Positions 27,917-37,323 of a stretch of 64,000 nucleotides of DNA are shown one piece after another. The notes below the pieces were generated by a model, which saw only the letters and a list, made by a program, of their open reading frames with translations, had not been told where the DNA came from and ran no database searches. Source of the DNA: an uncultured Roseateles sp. (lineage in GTDB: Bacteria > Pseudomonadota > Gammaproteobacteria > Burkholderiales > Burkholderiaceae); the NCBI GenBank assembly GCA_946886855.1, contig CAMPJJ010000001.1, forward strand, positions 62,001 to 126,000, in the 5' to 3' direction. The stretch's first letter is position 1; the number at the start of each line of letters is the position of its first letter. The position numbers and the translations under genes were made by a program.

Positions 27917-29692
27917 TCAGACCGCGACCAGCTTGCGCCCACTCGCGCCGGGCAGCGTGCGCAGCGATTGCGCGACGGTCGCGGTGTAGTCGCGGCTCAG
28001 GATGGTGCTGACGAAGATCCAGTCGCAGCGGCATTCGGTCGCCGTCGCGGTCACCGTCATGTAGCCGCGGCGCGAGGTGTCCGCATAGACCAGCGGGCCG
28101 ATCAGCTGCGTCAGCGCGCCGGCGAGCTGCTGCGGGTTCTCCTTGGGCAGGTACTCCTCGAAGCCCGGCGAGGTCACCGACGAGGTCGCGAACTCGACGC
28201 CGATCTGGCGGTTGGACGCGTCCAGCAGGTCGTTCGCCCACGCGTTGTGCGTATCGCCGGCCAGCACGACCAGGTTCTTGTCCAGTTGGCGGGCGGTGCC
28301 CAGCAGCGTCTCGCGCGCCACCGGGTAACCGTCCCAGGCGTCGAGGTTGTAGGGAATGCTGGGGGCGTTCAGCACCGCCTGTTCCTGCGGGGTGAGGCTG
28401 GCCGGATTGCCCTGCGCCTTCGCCACGATGGCCGCGTACTGCGACACCGACACCCCGGTGCCCGGCGCATTGGCCTCGAACAGGATGGGCGCTGGGATGT
28501 TCATCCGGCCCATCAGCACCTGCTGGCCCAGCACCTGCCAGGTCGCCGTCGACGCCTGCATCTGCGCCTGCAGCCACTGGCTCTGCGTCGCGCCCATGAG
28601 CGTGCGGTCGGTGCGGGCCATGTCGGCCTGGAACTTCGCGCTGTCCAGGCCGGTGGCGGTGAGGTAGTCGGCGTAGCTGAGCTGCTTGTCGCGCGCCAGG
28701 ACCCGCGTGTCCAGCATGTGCAGCGACATCAGCGCGCCGAAGTTGAAGCTGCGGTAGGTGGTCAGCGGATCGCTGCCGTCGCGCACCGGCAACCATTCGT
28801 GCCAGGCCTGGACGGCGGCGGCGCGGCGCACCGCGTAGTCGCCTTCGGTGGCCGGCTGGTGGTTCTCCGCACCGTCCTTCCAGGCGTCGTTCGCGACCTC
28901 ATGGTCGTCCCACACGGCGATCATCGGCAGCGCGGCGTGCAGCTTCTGAAGGTCGGCGTCGGCGCGGTATTGCGCGTAGCGTCGGCGGTAGTCGGCCAGC
29001 GCGACGATCTCCTTCTGCGGCTCGACCACGCGGCCCAAGGTCTGGGCGTTGTTGCTCGCGTACTGGCCGGGGCCGTACTCATAGATGTAGTCGCCCAGGT
29101 GGACGGCGACGTCGTAGCTGTCGGTCTCCGCGCGCTTGGCCGCCTCGGCGTAGACATTGAAGTAGCCGGTCGGGTAGTTCGAGCACGAGAACACCGCGAG
29201 CCGCACCTGCCCGACGTTGGCGGCCGGCAAGGTCTTCGCGCGACCGACGGTCGAGGTCGCCGCGTAGGCCTTGAAGCGGTACCAGTAGCGCACGCCGGCC
29301 TGCAGCCCGACGGCGTCGACCTTCACGCAGAAATCGCTGGAGGCGCGCGCCGTCGCCTCGCCCTTGGCCACGACGGAGGCGAAGTTCGCGTCGCTTGCGA
29401 CTTCCCAGCTCACCGGCACGTCGCGCAGGTCGGCGCTGTCCTGCGCCAGCACCCGGGTCCAGAGGATCACGCGATCGTTCAGCGGATCGCCGCTGGCCAC
29501 GCCGTGGCTGAAGACGACCGCGACCTGCGGCGCGTCGTCGCCGCCGTCCCCGCCGCAGCCCGCCAGCGGCAGGCCCGCCAAGGCGCCCGCGGCCAGCGCG
29601 CCGCGCACCAGATGACGTCGGGTGTGGTCGACGGTCTCGGCGGCGGCCGCCTCGTCTTTCTTGATCAGGTTCAGCAGGGGCTTCTTGGTCAT
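27917..29692 (-). CDS. phoD: Tat-exported PhoD-type alkaline phosphatase/phosphodiesterase
   Basis: A 591-residue exported protein from ATG 29692. A Tat-like signal (RRHLVRGALAAGALAG) is followed by LAGC, so it may be a Tat-exported lipoprotein. The PhoD N domain opens HGVASGDPLNDRVILWTRV. The catalytic domain has FSCSNYPTGYFNVYAEAAKR, VAVHLGDYIYEYG, AVWDDHEVANDAW, LAGDTHNAWAND and a C-terminal RGYMTVTATATEC. These carry the Asp/His/Asn ligands for the Fe/Ca site of PhoD, which hydrolyses phosphate mono- and diesters in the periplasm. There is no visible Pho box that I can be sure of. Confidence 0.9.
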   Translation of the reverse strand: MTKKPLLNLIKKDEAAAAETVDHTRRHLVRGALAAGALAGLPLAGCGGDGGDDAPQVAVVFSHGVASGDPLNDRVILWTRVLAQDSADLRDVPVSWEVASDANFASVVAKGEATARASSDFCVKVDAVGLQAGVRYWYRFKAYAATSTVGRAKTLPAANVGQVRLAVFSCSNYPTGYFNVYAEAAKRAETDSYDVAVHLGDYIYEYGPGQYASNNAQTLGRVVEPQKEIVALADYRRRYAQYRADADLQKLHAALPMIAVWDDHEVANDAWKDGAENHQPATEGDYAVRRAAAVQAWHEWLPVRDGSDPLTTYRSFNFGALMSLHMLDTRVLARDKQLSYADYLTATGLDSAKFQADMARTDRTLMGATQSQWLQAQMQASTATWQVLGQQVLMGRMNIPAPILFEANAPGTGVSVSQYAAIVAKAQGNPASLTPQEQAVLNAPSIPYNLDAWDGYPVARETLLGTARQLDKNLVVLAGDTHNAWANDLLDASNRQIGVEFATSSVTSPGFEEYLPKENPQQLAGALTQLIGPLVYADTSRRGYMTVTATATECRCDWIFVSTILSRDYTATVAQSLRTLPGASGRKLVAV

Positions 29693-29992
29693 GGTCGGGC
29701 GAGCGGGTGGGCTGGCGAAATGAGGATGAAGCACGTGCAGTCGCATGTGCGCGTCACAGTGTTCGTGTTCACGGTGACATGACGACGACAGGGCGGCGGC
29801 AGAGGGACGGCAGAAGGACGGCGGCGGGGCGGCAGCGGGGCGTCGGTGGCCGCCACACATCGGCGGGGCATTCGACGTGCCGTCTGACAGCCGCGCCGGC
29901 CTCCGCTACGCTGGCGCGCTTCTGAGGGAACGACGAGGAAACTCCGAGCAACCTCTGAGAAGACGCAGAGAGCAGCAACCACGGAGAAAAGC
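29693..29992. other. Divergent intergenic region between phoD and the aldo-keto reductase
   Basis: Exactly 300 bases hold no gene. It contains a degenerate purine-rich run of GGACGGC/GGGCGGC-like units (about 29783-29850). Promoters for both divergent genes should lie here, but no clear -35/-10 pair, operator or Pho box stands out by eye. Confidence 0.5.
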
Positions 29993-30973
29993 ATGCAATA
30001 CCGTCGACTCGGCCGCAGCGGCCTGCAGGTGTCCGAACTGTCCCTGGGCTCCTGGGTGACGTATCACAACCAGGTCGACACCGGCTCGGCCGTCGAGCTG
30101 ATGGCCGCGGCGCGCGACGCCGGCATCAACTTCTTCGACAACGCCGAGGCCTACGCGCTCGGCAAGAGCGAGGAGATCATGGGCCAGGTCTTCAGGCAGC
30201 TGGGCTGGGGCCGCCACACCTACGTCGTGTCGACGAAGTTCTACTGGGGCATCGACAAGTCGGGCACCACGATCAACTACAAGGACACGCTGAACCGCAA
30301 GTACCTGATGCAGGCCATCGACGGTTCGCTCAAGCGCTTCGGGCTGGACGAGATCGACCTGGTCTACTGCCACCGTCCCGATCCGCACACGCCCATCGAG
30401 GAGACCGTGCGCGCGATGAGCGACATGATCACGCAGGGCAAGGCGCTGTACTGGGGCACCAGCGAGTGGAGCGCCGACGAGATCCGCGCGGCCTGGGAGA
30501 TCGCCGAGCGCCACCACCTGCACAAGCCGGTGATGGAGCAGCCGCAGTACCACCTGTTCCACCGCCAGCGTGTGGAGAAGGACTACGCCCGCCTGTACGA
30601 GGACATCGGCCTGGGACTGACCACCTGGAGCCCGCTGGCGTCCGGCCTGCTGACCGGGAAGTACCGCAACGGCATCCCCGAGGGCAGCCGCGGCGCGCTG
30701 GAGAGCATGGCCTGGCTGCGCGAGCAGCTGCAGGAGCCGCAGCGCAACGCGGCGGTCGGCGAGCTCGGCAGGATCGCCGATGAGCTGGGATGCACGCTGG
30801 CGCAGCTGGCCATCGCCTGGATCAATCGCAACCCGCGCGTGTCGACGGTGATCCTCGGTGCGAGCAAGCTGTCGCAGCTGCAGGACAATCTGGGCGCGCT
30901 GGCCGTGACGCCGAAGCTGACGCCGGAGATCCTGGCCCGCATCGACGCGATCACGCTGCCGCTGGCGAAATAG
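29993..30973 (+). CDS. Aldo/keto reductase, AKR6 (potassium-channel beta / YghZ-like) family
   Basis: A 326-residue TIM-barrel NADPH-dependent reductase. It begins [20 protein letters not shown] as in the family. The catalytic tetrad is visible as Asp49 and Tyr54 ([15 protein letters not shown]), Lys82 (VVSTKFYWG) and His127 ([11 protein letters not shown]). The [21 protein letters not shown] and [13 protein letters not shown] segments are typical of AKR6/YghZ proteins, which reduce aldehydes such as methylglyoxal in the cytoplasm. It is a single gene divergent from phoD. Confidence 0.92.
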   Translation: MQYRRLGRSGLQVSELSLGSWVTYHNQVDTGSAVELMAAARDAGINFFDNAEAYALGKSEEIMGQVFRQLGWGRHTYVVSTKFYWGIDKSGTTINYKDTLNRKYLMQAIDGSLKRFGLDEIDLVYCHRPDPHTPIEETVRAMSDMITQGKALYWGTSEWSADEIRAAWEIAERHHLHKPVMEQPQYHLFHRQRVEKDYARLYEDIGLGLTTWSPLASGLLTGKYRNGIPEGSRGALESMAWLREQLQEPQRNAAVGELGRIADELGCTLAQLAIAWINRNPRVSTVILGASKLSQLQDNLGALAVTPKLTPEILARIDAITLPLAK

Positions 30974-31080
30974 GCCCTCGGGGTTTGTCCGCAGACCGCC
31001 CGCCAAGCCCCTCATTGACGGGGCGGGGTTGTCGCGCCGGTGCCGCAATCCCGCCGGGCGGCGGGCTAGCATCCCGCGCG

Positions 31081-34000
31081 ATGCTGCGACGACGTGCCGT
31101 TTCCCTGCTGCCGAGTCTGTCTGCCGCCGTCGTGCTGGTCCTGGCTGCTGCCATGGCGATCATGCCGCGCGGCGTCGCGGCGTTCCCGCAGGAGACGCGC
31201 CCCGAGCGCCCCTCACCGCCGGACGTGTCGCTGCTCGCCGAGCCTCGTTTCGAGACCGTCGGCATCGACGCCCCGGTGCCGCTGAACGTCATCTCGGCCG
31301 TCGCCCAGGACCGTGCCGGTTTCCTGTGGATCGGCACGGGCGCGGGCCTGGTGCGCTTCGACGGTTATCACTTCCGCCAGCCGGGCGCGCCGATCGAGAA
31401 CGGCGTGCGGTCGGCCCGCAGCCTCGGTTTCATCCGCGCCCTGCTCGTCGCACGCGACGGCCGGCTGTGGATCGGCACCGAGGCCGACGGCCTGGCCGCC
31501 TACGACCCGCAGACCGAGAAGCTGTCGCTGTTCCGTTCCGACGCCAACCCGCAGCTGCCGCGCAGCGCGGTCTCCGCCGGCACGATCCGCGCGCTGGCCG
31601 AGGATCGCGACGGCCAGCTGTGGATCGGCACCATCGGCCACGGGCTGGACCGGTACGACCCGGTCGAGGGCCGCTTCCAGCATTTCCGCCAGGGACAGCC
31701 CGGCGGCCTGCCCGACGACCGGGTCCAGTCGCTGGCCATCGACGGCGACGGCGCGCTGTGGGTCGGCACCTGGAAGGGCCTGGCGCGCAAGCGCGCCGGC
31801 GCCGAGCGCTTCGAACCGGTGTTCTCGACGCCGGGCCAGCCCGGTCTTGCCGGCAAGATCGTGCTGAGCCTCTTCGTCGCGCCCGACGGCCGGGTCTGGG
31901 CCGGCACGCAGCAGGGCGACCTCGCCCTGATCGATCCGAAAACCGGCGAGGGCACGCTGCTCGAACGCGCCGAGGACGCGGTGAACGGCTCCGTCAACAC
32001 CTTCGTCGCGCTGGACGACCGCCACCTCTGGCTCGGCCGCAACGGCGGGCTCGAACTGCGCGCCGTCGCCAGCGGCGAGCTGCTGCGGACCATGAAGCAC
32101 GATCCGCTGAACCGCGGCAGCCTGGGCGGCAACGAAGTCCGCGCGCTGATGCGCGACCGCGCCGGCTGGATCTGGACCGGCGGCTACGGCGGCGGCCTGC
32201 AGCGCCACAACCCCGCCAACACCAGCACCTGGGTGCGCGGCCGCGATGCCGGCAAGCAGGCGCAGCTGATCGACCCGAGCACCCGCGCGATGGTGCAGCT
32301 CGACAGCGGCGAGATCTGGCTGGGCAGCAACGAGAGCGGCGTGACCGTGCTCGACGAGCAGCTGCGCTCGATCGCTTCCCTGCGCCCCGCGCCGGGTCAG
32401 CGCGGCGGTCTCTCGGGCGGACGCATCTCCAGCCTCGTCCAGATGAAGGACGGGACGATCTGGCTCGGCAGCGACGGCGGCCTGCACCAGTACACGCGCG
32501 AGCGTCAGCTGCTGCGCGTCATCCAGGCCGGCACGGGCCGGGCGCGGCGGCTGCTCGCGGGCCGCGACGGCACACTGTGGATCGGCACGCAGGACGGGCT
32601 CTATCGCCTGCCGCCGGCAGCGTCCGCCGCTGCAGCGCCGGCGACAGCGGCAACACCGGCGGCAACACCGGCGGCAACACCGGCGGCTCTGGCGGCTCTG
32701 GCGGCACCGGCGACGCCAGCGGCGCAGGCCGCGCAGGCCGTGCCGGTGCGGCTCCGGCAGGAAGGCGGCCAGCCGCTGACCGGCGACGTCAACGCGCTGT
32801 CCGAGACCGAGGACGGCGGCCTGTGGGTGGGCACCGAGAAGGGCCTGTACCGCCTCCCTCCCGGCGGCACGGAACTGGTCGTCGCCCGCGCCCGCCCGGG
32901 CCGCGACATGAGCCACCATTCCATCGTCGGCCTGCTGGTCGATTCGAAGCAGCGCCTGTGGGTCGACACCGCGGCGGGGCTGCATCTGCTCACCCGCTGG
33001 GACGGCCGCGACGCGGAGTTCGACCGCATCAGCGAGAAGCACGGCGTGATCGGCCGCTCGTTCGGCGCCAACCTCCTCGAGGACGGCGAGGGACGCATCT
33101 GGTCGCAGAACTTCGTCTACGACCCGGCCAAGGACAACTACTACGAGCTGACCAACGCCGACGGCGTCGACATCGGCACCGGCTGGTTCCGCGCCTACCT
33201 GAAGACGCGGGACGGCCGGCTGCTGTTCGGCGGCAGCAAGGGCGTGCTGGTGGTGACGCCGGAGCGCTTCGAGGCCTGGGCCTATCAGCCTGCGCTGGTC
33301 GCGACGGAACTGCGCGTGGACGGCCAGCGCCTGCCCGCCGGCAAGCTGCCGGAGAACGGGCTGACCCTCGGCGCCGACAACCGCAGCTTCAGCGTCGAGT
33401 TCGCGGCGCTGGACTTCAGCGAGCCCGAACGCAACCGTTACGCGTACCAGCTGGAGGGCTTCGATCCGGAGTGGATCAGCACCGGCGCCGACCTGCGCGT
33501 GGCCGTCTACACCAACCTCGATCCGGGCCGGTACCGGCTGCGCGTGCGCGGCACCAACCGCAACGGCGTCTGGAGTCCGCTGGAGCTCGACATCCCGGTG
33601 CGCGTGCTGCCGGACTGGTGGCAGACCTGGTGGGCGCGCACGCTGGGCGGCGCGACGCTGATCGGGCTGGTCTACCTGCTGGTCGCCCTGCGGACCTCCT
33701 ACCTGCGGCGCTCGCAGATGGCGCTGGAGATCAAGGTGCGGGCGCGGACGGCCGAGCTCGAGCGGCTCTCGCTCGACCTGCAGGCCAAGACGGTCGCGCT
33801 GGAGGAGTCCAGCCTGTCGGACCCGCTGACGGGGCTGCGCAACCGGCGTTTCCTGACGCAGCACATCGACGCAGACGTGGCGCTGGCGGTGCGTCGCCAT
33901 GAGCAGGCGCGCGGAAGCGGAAACGGAAACGGAAACGGAAACGGAAACGGAAACGGAGACGGCAACGGCGCGGTGCCGCCGGAAGACGGCGACCTGATCT

Positions 34001-34575
34001 TCTTCCTGCTCGACCTCGACCATTTCAAGGCGCTGAACGACCGCCTCGGCCACGCGGCCGGCGACGCGGTGCTGCAGCAGATGCGGCAGCGGCTGACCGC
34101 CGTGTTCCGCGAGGCGGACTATCTCGTCCGCTGGGGCGGCGAGGAGTTCCTCATCGTCGCGCGCGACACCTCGCGGGCACATGCGGCGGAACTCGCCGAG
34201 CGTGCGCGGCAGCAGGTCAGCGGCGCGCCGTTCGAGCTCGGCGACGGCCGGCGCGTCGACGTCACCTGCTCGGTGGGGTTCGCGGCCTTCCCGCTGGCGC
34301 CGGCGTTCCCGCGGGCGCTGGACTGGGCGGCCACGGTCGCGCTCGCCGACGAGGCGCTCTACGCGGTCAAGCGCGGCGGGCGCAACGGCTGGGAAGGCGT
34401 CATCGGCGTGCCGCCGAGGGGCGATGTCCCCGACCTCGAGGGCGCACTGCGCCGACACTCGCGCGAATCGATGGCAGACTGGCTGGCGAGCGGCGACCTG
34501 ACGGTCGTCCGCTCCTCGCCGCCGGCTGAACCGGACGCCGCCCCTGCGCGGACTCACGACGCCGGCAAGTCCTGA
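31081..34575 (+). CDS. Diguanylate cyclase with periplasmic two-component-regulator propeller and Y_Y_Y domain
   Basis: A 1,164-residue transmembrane protein from ATG 31081. After a signal/anchor helix (~10-32), residues ~55-740 hold repeated Reg_prop blades with GxLWIGT motifs (FLWIGTGAGLVRFDGY, LWIGTEADGLAAYD, LWVGTEKGLYRLP). A Y_Y_Y domain follows (~771-833) and a membrane helix (~855-877). The GGDEF domain has GGEEF at 1019-1023 and an I-site RxxD (READ) before it. Two low-complexity inserts occur: Ala/Thr/Pro repeats (~520-565, 12-base DNA units) and a Gly-Asn run (~945-963, coded by GGAAAC units) inside the cyclase domain. It probably turns a periplasmic ligand signal into c-di-GMP synthesis. 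Confidence 0.9.
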   Translation: MLRRRAVSLLPSLSAAVVLVLAAAMAIMPRGVAAFPQETRPERPSPPDVSLLAEPRFETVGIDAPVPLNVISAVAQDRAGFLWIGTGAGLVRFDGYHFRQPGAPIENGVRSARSLGFIRALLVARDGRLWIGTEADGLAAYDPQTEKLSLFRSDANPQLPRSAVSAGTIRALAEDRDGQLWIGTIGHGLDRYDPVEGRFQHFRQGQPGGLPDDRVQSLAIDGDGALWVGTWKGLARKRAGAERFEPVFSTPGQPGLAGKIVLSLFVAPDGRVWAGTQQGDLALIDPKTGEGTLLERAEDAVNGSVNTFVALDDRHLWLGRNGGLELRAVASGELLRTMKHDPLNRGSLGGNEVRALMRDRAGWIWTGGYGGGLQRHNPANTSTWVRGRDAGKQAQLIDPSTRAMVQLDSGEIWLGSNESGVTVLDEQLRSIASLRPAPGQRGGLSGGRISSLVQMKDGTIWLGSDGGLHQYTRERQLLRVIQAGTGRARRLLAGRDGTLWIGTQDGLYRLPPAASAAAAPATAATPAATPAATPAALAALAAPATPAAQAAQAVPVRLRQEGGQPLTGDVNALSETEDGGLWVGTEKGLYRLPPGGTELVVARARPGRDMSHHSIVGLLVDSKQRLWVDTAAGLHLLTRWDGRDAEFDRISEKHGVIGRSFGANLLEDGEGRIWSQNFVYDPAKDNYYELTNADGVDIGTGWFRAYLKTRDGRLLFGGSKGVLVVTPERFEAWAYQPALVATELRVDGQRLPAGKLPENGLTLGADNRSFSVEFAALDFSEPERNRYAYQLEGFDPEWISTGADLRVAVYTNLDPGRYRLRVRGTNRNGVWSPLELDIPVRVLPDWWQTWWARTLGGATLIGLVYLLVALRTSYLRRSQMALEIKVRARTAELERLSLDLQAKTVALEESSLSDPLTGLRNRRFLTQHIDADVALAVRRHEQARGSGNGNGNGNGNGNGDGNGAVPPEDGDLIFFLLDLDHFKALNDRLGHAAGDAVLQQMRQRLTAVFREADYLVRWGGEEFLIVARDTSRAHAAELAERARQQVSGAPFELGDGRRVDVTCSVGFAAFPLAPAFPRALDWAATVALADEALYAVKRGGRNGWEGVIGVPPRGDVPDLEGALRRHSRESMADWLASGDLTVVRSSPPAEPDAAPARTHDAGKS
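33913..33968 (+). repeat. GGAAAC hexanucleotide tandem repeat inside the GGDEF domain
   Basis: Six perfect GGAAAC units at 33919-33954, with degenerate flanking units (GGAAGC, GGAGAC, GGCAAC), encode an alternating Gly-Asn tract. The unit length is a multiple of three, so copy-number change would alter linker length without breaking the frame. Confidence 0.9.
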
Positions 34576-34591
34576 CCCTTCGGCACGGGGT

Positions 34592-34691
34592 GACCGGCCC
34601 AGGCCGGTCCGCCGATTGCCGGACGTGCGACAAGACCGGCGCGGAGACGGCAATTGACGCTCCCGCCCGATGGCCGTTGACCGGCCATCGG
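34592..34691. other. Two hairpins in the gap between the cyclase and the antiporter
   Basis: The 257-base gap contains a stem GACCGGCC/GGCCGGTC (34592-34609) and a stem CCGATGGCC/GGCCATCGG with seven-base loop (34667-34691). Neither is followed by a T run. The first may be a terminator for the cyclase; the second could belong to the antiporter leader. No gene is seen here. Confidence 0.4.
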
Positions 34692-34832
34692 TAAAGCCGA
34701 CCAGTAAAGGCTGCCAGAGCCTGTCCGTCATCGCCGCCACGGCGACCGGATTGGCCCGATGATCGGGGGCTTCCCCGGCCCACCGGTTCCGACCTGGCCG
34801 CCGTCCACGGATCGAGGAGAACCTTCGTCTTG

Positions 34833-36077
34833 ATGAACGACCTTGCGAACTTCCTGCAGTTCAGCAGCTGGCCGCCCCGGCCCGACTGGCTGTTCTGGGC
34901 CTCGCTGACCATGGTGGCCGCCGGCGTGCTCGGCGAATTCGTCAACCGCCGGCTCGGCCTGCCCCGTGTCGTCGGCTACAGCGTCGTCGGCATGGTGCTG
35001 GCGGCGCTGGGTCACGGCATCTTCGCCAACGGCGCGCTGGACGCGCGGCTGCGGCTGGTGGTCGATCTCGCGCTCGCGCTGCTGCTGTTCGAGATGGGCT
35101 CGCGCGTGAACCTGCGCTGGCTGCGCAACAACAAGGCGCTGCTCGGCGCAAGCGCGGCGGAGGCGGCCGCGTCCTTCGTCGTCGTCGGCTTCGGACTGAC
35201 GCTGCTGGGCGTGAGCCCGCTGGTGTCGTTCAGCTGCGCGATCCTCACGATGGCCTCGAGCGCGGCGGTGGTCGGCCGGGTCGGCGCGGAGCTGCGCGCG
35301 GCCGGACAGGTGAGCGAGCGCATGCTCGCGCTGACCTCGCTGAACACCATCTACGGCGTGCTCGCGCACAAGCTGCTGCTGGGCTGGCTGGCGCTGGACC
35401 AGAAGGGCGACTGGCTGGAAGCCGTCGCGCAGCCGCTCTACGCCTTCGTCGGTTCGATCATCGTCGCCGCGCTGCTGGCGCGGCTCACCGCCAACCTGAT
35501 GCGCCGGCTGGACCTGCGCAACGAGAACTCGGTGCTGATGCTGCTCGGCCTGGTGCTGGTGGCGCTGAGCGTGGCGCGGGTGCTGAACCTGTCGACGCTG
35601 CTGGTGCCGCTGCTGGCCGGCATGATCCTGCGCAACACCACCGAGCGCCCCTGGGTGTGGCCGCGCCACTTCGGCACGGCGGGCGGGGTGCTGGTGCTGA
35701 TGCTGTTCGTCGCGGTCGGTTCCGCGTGGACGCTGCAGGCACTGGCCACGGGCGCCGTGCTGGCGCTGGCGCTGCTGCTGCTGCGCCTGTTCGCGAAGGC
35801 GCTGGCCCTGACCGGCATGGCGCGCCTGAGCGGCATCGACGCCCGCCAGGGCATCGCGCTGGCGGTGTGCCTGAGTCCGGTGTCCGGCACGATGCTGGTG
35901 CTCTTCAGCGAAGTGCAGTTGCACCATCCGCAGATCGCGACCCTGCTCGCGCCCGTCATCCTGTCGACGATCGCGTTGATGGAGCTGGTCGGTCCGATCG
36001 CCGTGCAGTGGGGCCTGCGCCTCGCCGGCGAGCATCACCCTGAAACGCCTGTAGTCAAGGAGGCTGCGAAGCGATGA
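34833..36077 (+). CDS. Cation/proton antiporter-like membrane protein (CPA2, Na/H exchanger fold)
   Basis: A 414-residue membrane protein with about 11-12 hydrophobic segments from ATG 34833 (GAGGAGA twelve bases upstream). It has the CPA2/KefB-type pattern [40 protein letters not shown] and [18 protein letters not shown]. The last segment holds no ND/DD pair like those of some antiporters, so the ion-coupling residues are unclear. There is no C-terminal TrkA-N domain. Its end overlaps ybdK by four bases (ATGA), showing translational coupling. Confidence 0.85.
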   Translation: MNDLANFLQFSSWPPRPDWLFWASLTMVAAGVLGEFVNRRLGLPRVVGYSVVGMVLAALGHGIFANGALDARLRLVVDLALALLLFEMGSRVNLRWLRNNKALLGASAAEAAASFVVVGFGLTLLGVSPLVSFSCAILTMASSAAVVGRVGAELRAAGQVSERMLALTSLNTIYGVLAHKLLLGWLALDQKGDWLEAVAQPLYAFVGSIIVAALLARLTANLMRRLDLRNENSVLMLLGLVLVALSVARVLNLSTLLVPLLAGMILRNTTERPWVWPRHFGTAGGVLVLMLFVAVGSAWTLQALATGAVLALALLLLRLFAKALALTGMARLSGIDARQGIALAVCLSPVSGTMLVLFSEVQLHHPQIATLLAPVILSTIALMELVGPIAVQWGLRLAGEHHPETPVVKEAAKR

Positions 36078-37210
36078 GCCTCGAACCATTTGCCATTTCG
36101 AAGCCCCTGACGATGGGGGTGGAGCTCGAACTCCAGATCGTCAACCGCCACGACTACGACCTGATGCCGGGATCGAAGGACCTGCTGCGGGTCATGAAGG
36201 GCGAGACCGTGCCGGGCGACGTCACGCCCGAGATCACGGACAGCATGATCGAGCTCTGCACCAACGTCTGCACGAACTACGAGCAGGTGCTGGAGCAGCT
36301 GACCACCACGCGCGACGCGCTGGTGCGCAGCGCCGACCGGCTCAACCTGGGCCTGTCGGGCGGCGGCACGCATCCGTACCAGCACTGGAGCAAGCAGCGG
36401 ATCTTCGACAAGCCGCGCTTCCAGGAGATCTCGTCGCTGTACGGCTACCTGAGCAAGCAGTTCACGGTGTTCGGCCAGCACGTGCACATCGGCTGCGAAG
36501 GCCCGGACCACGCGCTGCGGCTGCTGCACGGCCTGTCGCGCTTCATCCCGCATCTGATCGCGCTGTCGGCGTCGTCGCCGTACGTGCAGGGGAACGACAC
36601 CGGCTTCCATTCGGCGCGACTGAACTCGGTGTTTGCGTTCCCGTTGTCGGGACGTGCGCCCTTCGTGCTGACCTGGGACGACTTCCTGGTGTTCTTCGAG
36701 AAGATGACCCACACGGGCGTCGTGAAGAGCATGAAGGACTTCTACTGGGACATCCGGCCCAAACCCGAGTACGGAACGATCGAGGTGCGGGTGCTCGACA
36801 CGCCGCTGACGATCGAGAAGGCGTCGGCGCTGGCGGCGCTGATCCAGTGCCTGGCGCGGTGGATCTCGCACGACAAGCCGTTCGCGCTGCACGAGGACGA
36901 CTACCTGCCCTACACCTTCAACCGGTTCCAGGCCTGCCGGTTCGGGCTGGACGGGACCTTCGTCGATCCGAAGAGCGGCGAGCACCGCAGCCTGCGCGAG
37001 GACCTGAACGTCACGCTGCACGCGCTGGAACCGCACGCGGTCGCGCTGAAGGCGGAACCGGCGCTGCGGTATGTCCGCGAGGAAATGCGCTGGCAAGGCA
37101 ACGACGCGACGTGGGCGCGCGGGGTCGTGGAGAAGGAACAGCTGCTGAATGAGCTGGTGCGGCAGCAGTGCGAGCGCTGGGCGGGAAGGCCGGTGGGGAC
37201 GGCGCGCTGA
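36074..37210 (+). CDS. ybdK: YbdK-type carboxylate-amine ligase (glutamate-cysteine ligase family 2)
   Basis: A 378-residue ATP-grasp-like enzyme of the GCS2 family. Landmarks are [20 protein letters not shown] (the N-terminal metal/ATP Glu residues), [70 protein letters not shown] and [13 protein letters not shown]. coli YbdK has weak gamma-glutamyl-cysteine ligase activity, but its real substrate is unknown. It starts inside the stop of the antiporter gene, so the two probably work together. The accessory island begins 17 bases after its stop. Confidence 0.92.
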   Translation: MSLEPFAISKPLTMGVELELQIVNRHDYDLMPGSKDLLRVMKGETVPGDVTPEITDSMIELCTNVCTNYEQVLEQLTTTRDALVRSADRLNLGLSGGGTHPYQHWSKQRIFDKPRFQEISSLYGYLSKQFTVFGQHVHIGCEGPDHALRLLHGLSRFIPHLIALSASSPYVQGNDTGFHSARLNSVFAFPLSGRAPFVLTWDDFLVFFEKMTHTGVVKSMKDFYWDIRPKPEYGTIEVRVLDTPLTIEKASALAALIQCLARWISHDKPFALHEDDYLPYTFNRFQACRFGLDGTFVDPKSGEHRSLREDLNVTLHALEPHAVALKAEPALRYVREEMRWQGNDATWARGVVEKEQLLNELVRQQCERWAGRPVGTAR

Positions 37211-37227
37211 GCCGGGCCTCGTGAACG

Positions 37228-37310
37228 TTTGAGATCGCAGATTGCGATCTCAAAACATCAGTCCACTTTCCTCGCGACTCGGGTTTGAGATCGCAATTTG
37301 CGATCTCAAA
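37228..37310. repeat. 83-bp direct repeat copy A, made of two 27-bp palindromes
   Basis: Two palindromes (37228-37254 and 37284-37310), each with 12-base arms TTTGAGATCGCA and TGCGATCTCAAA around three central bases (GAT in the first, ATT in the second), are separated by 29 bases. The whole 83-bp block recurs at 39272-39354 with five mismatches by my count. It lies in the convergent gap between ybdK and the ORF6N gene, and each palindrome contains two symmetric GATC sites. Confidence 0.95.
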
Positions 37311-37323
37311 CATTCTGCTGCGG

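Noticed and set aside
33913..33968. CRISPR-like or integron array in the GGAAAC repeat
   Set aside because: Six-base units translated in frame inside a GGDEF protein.
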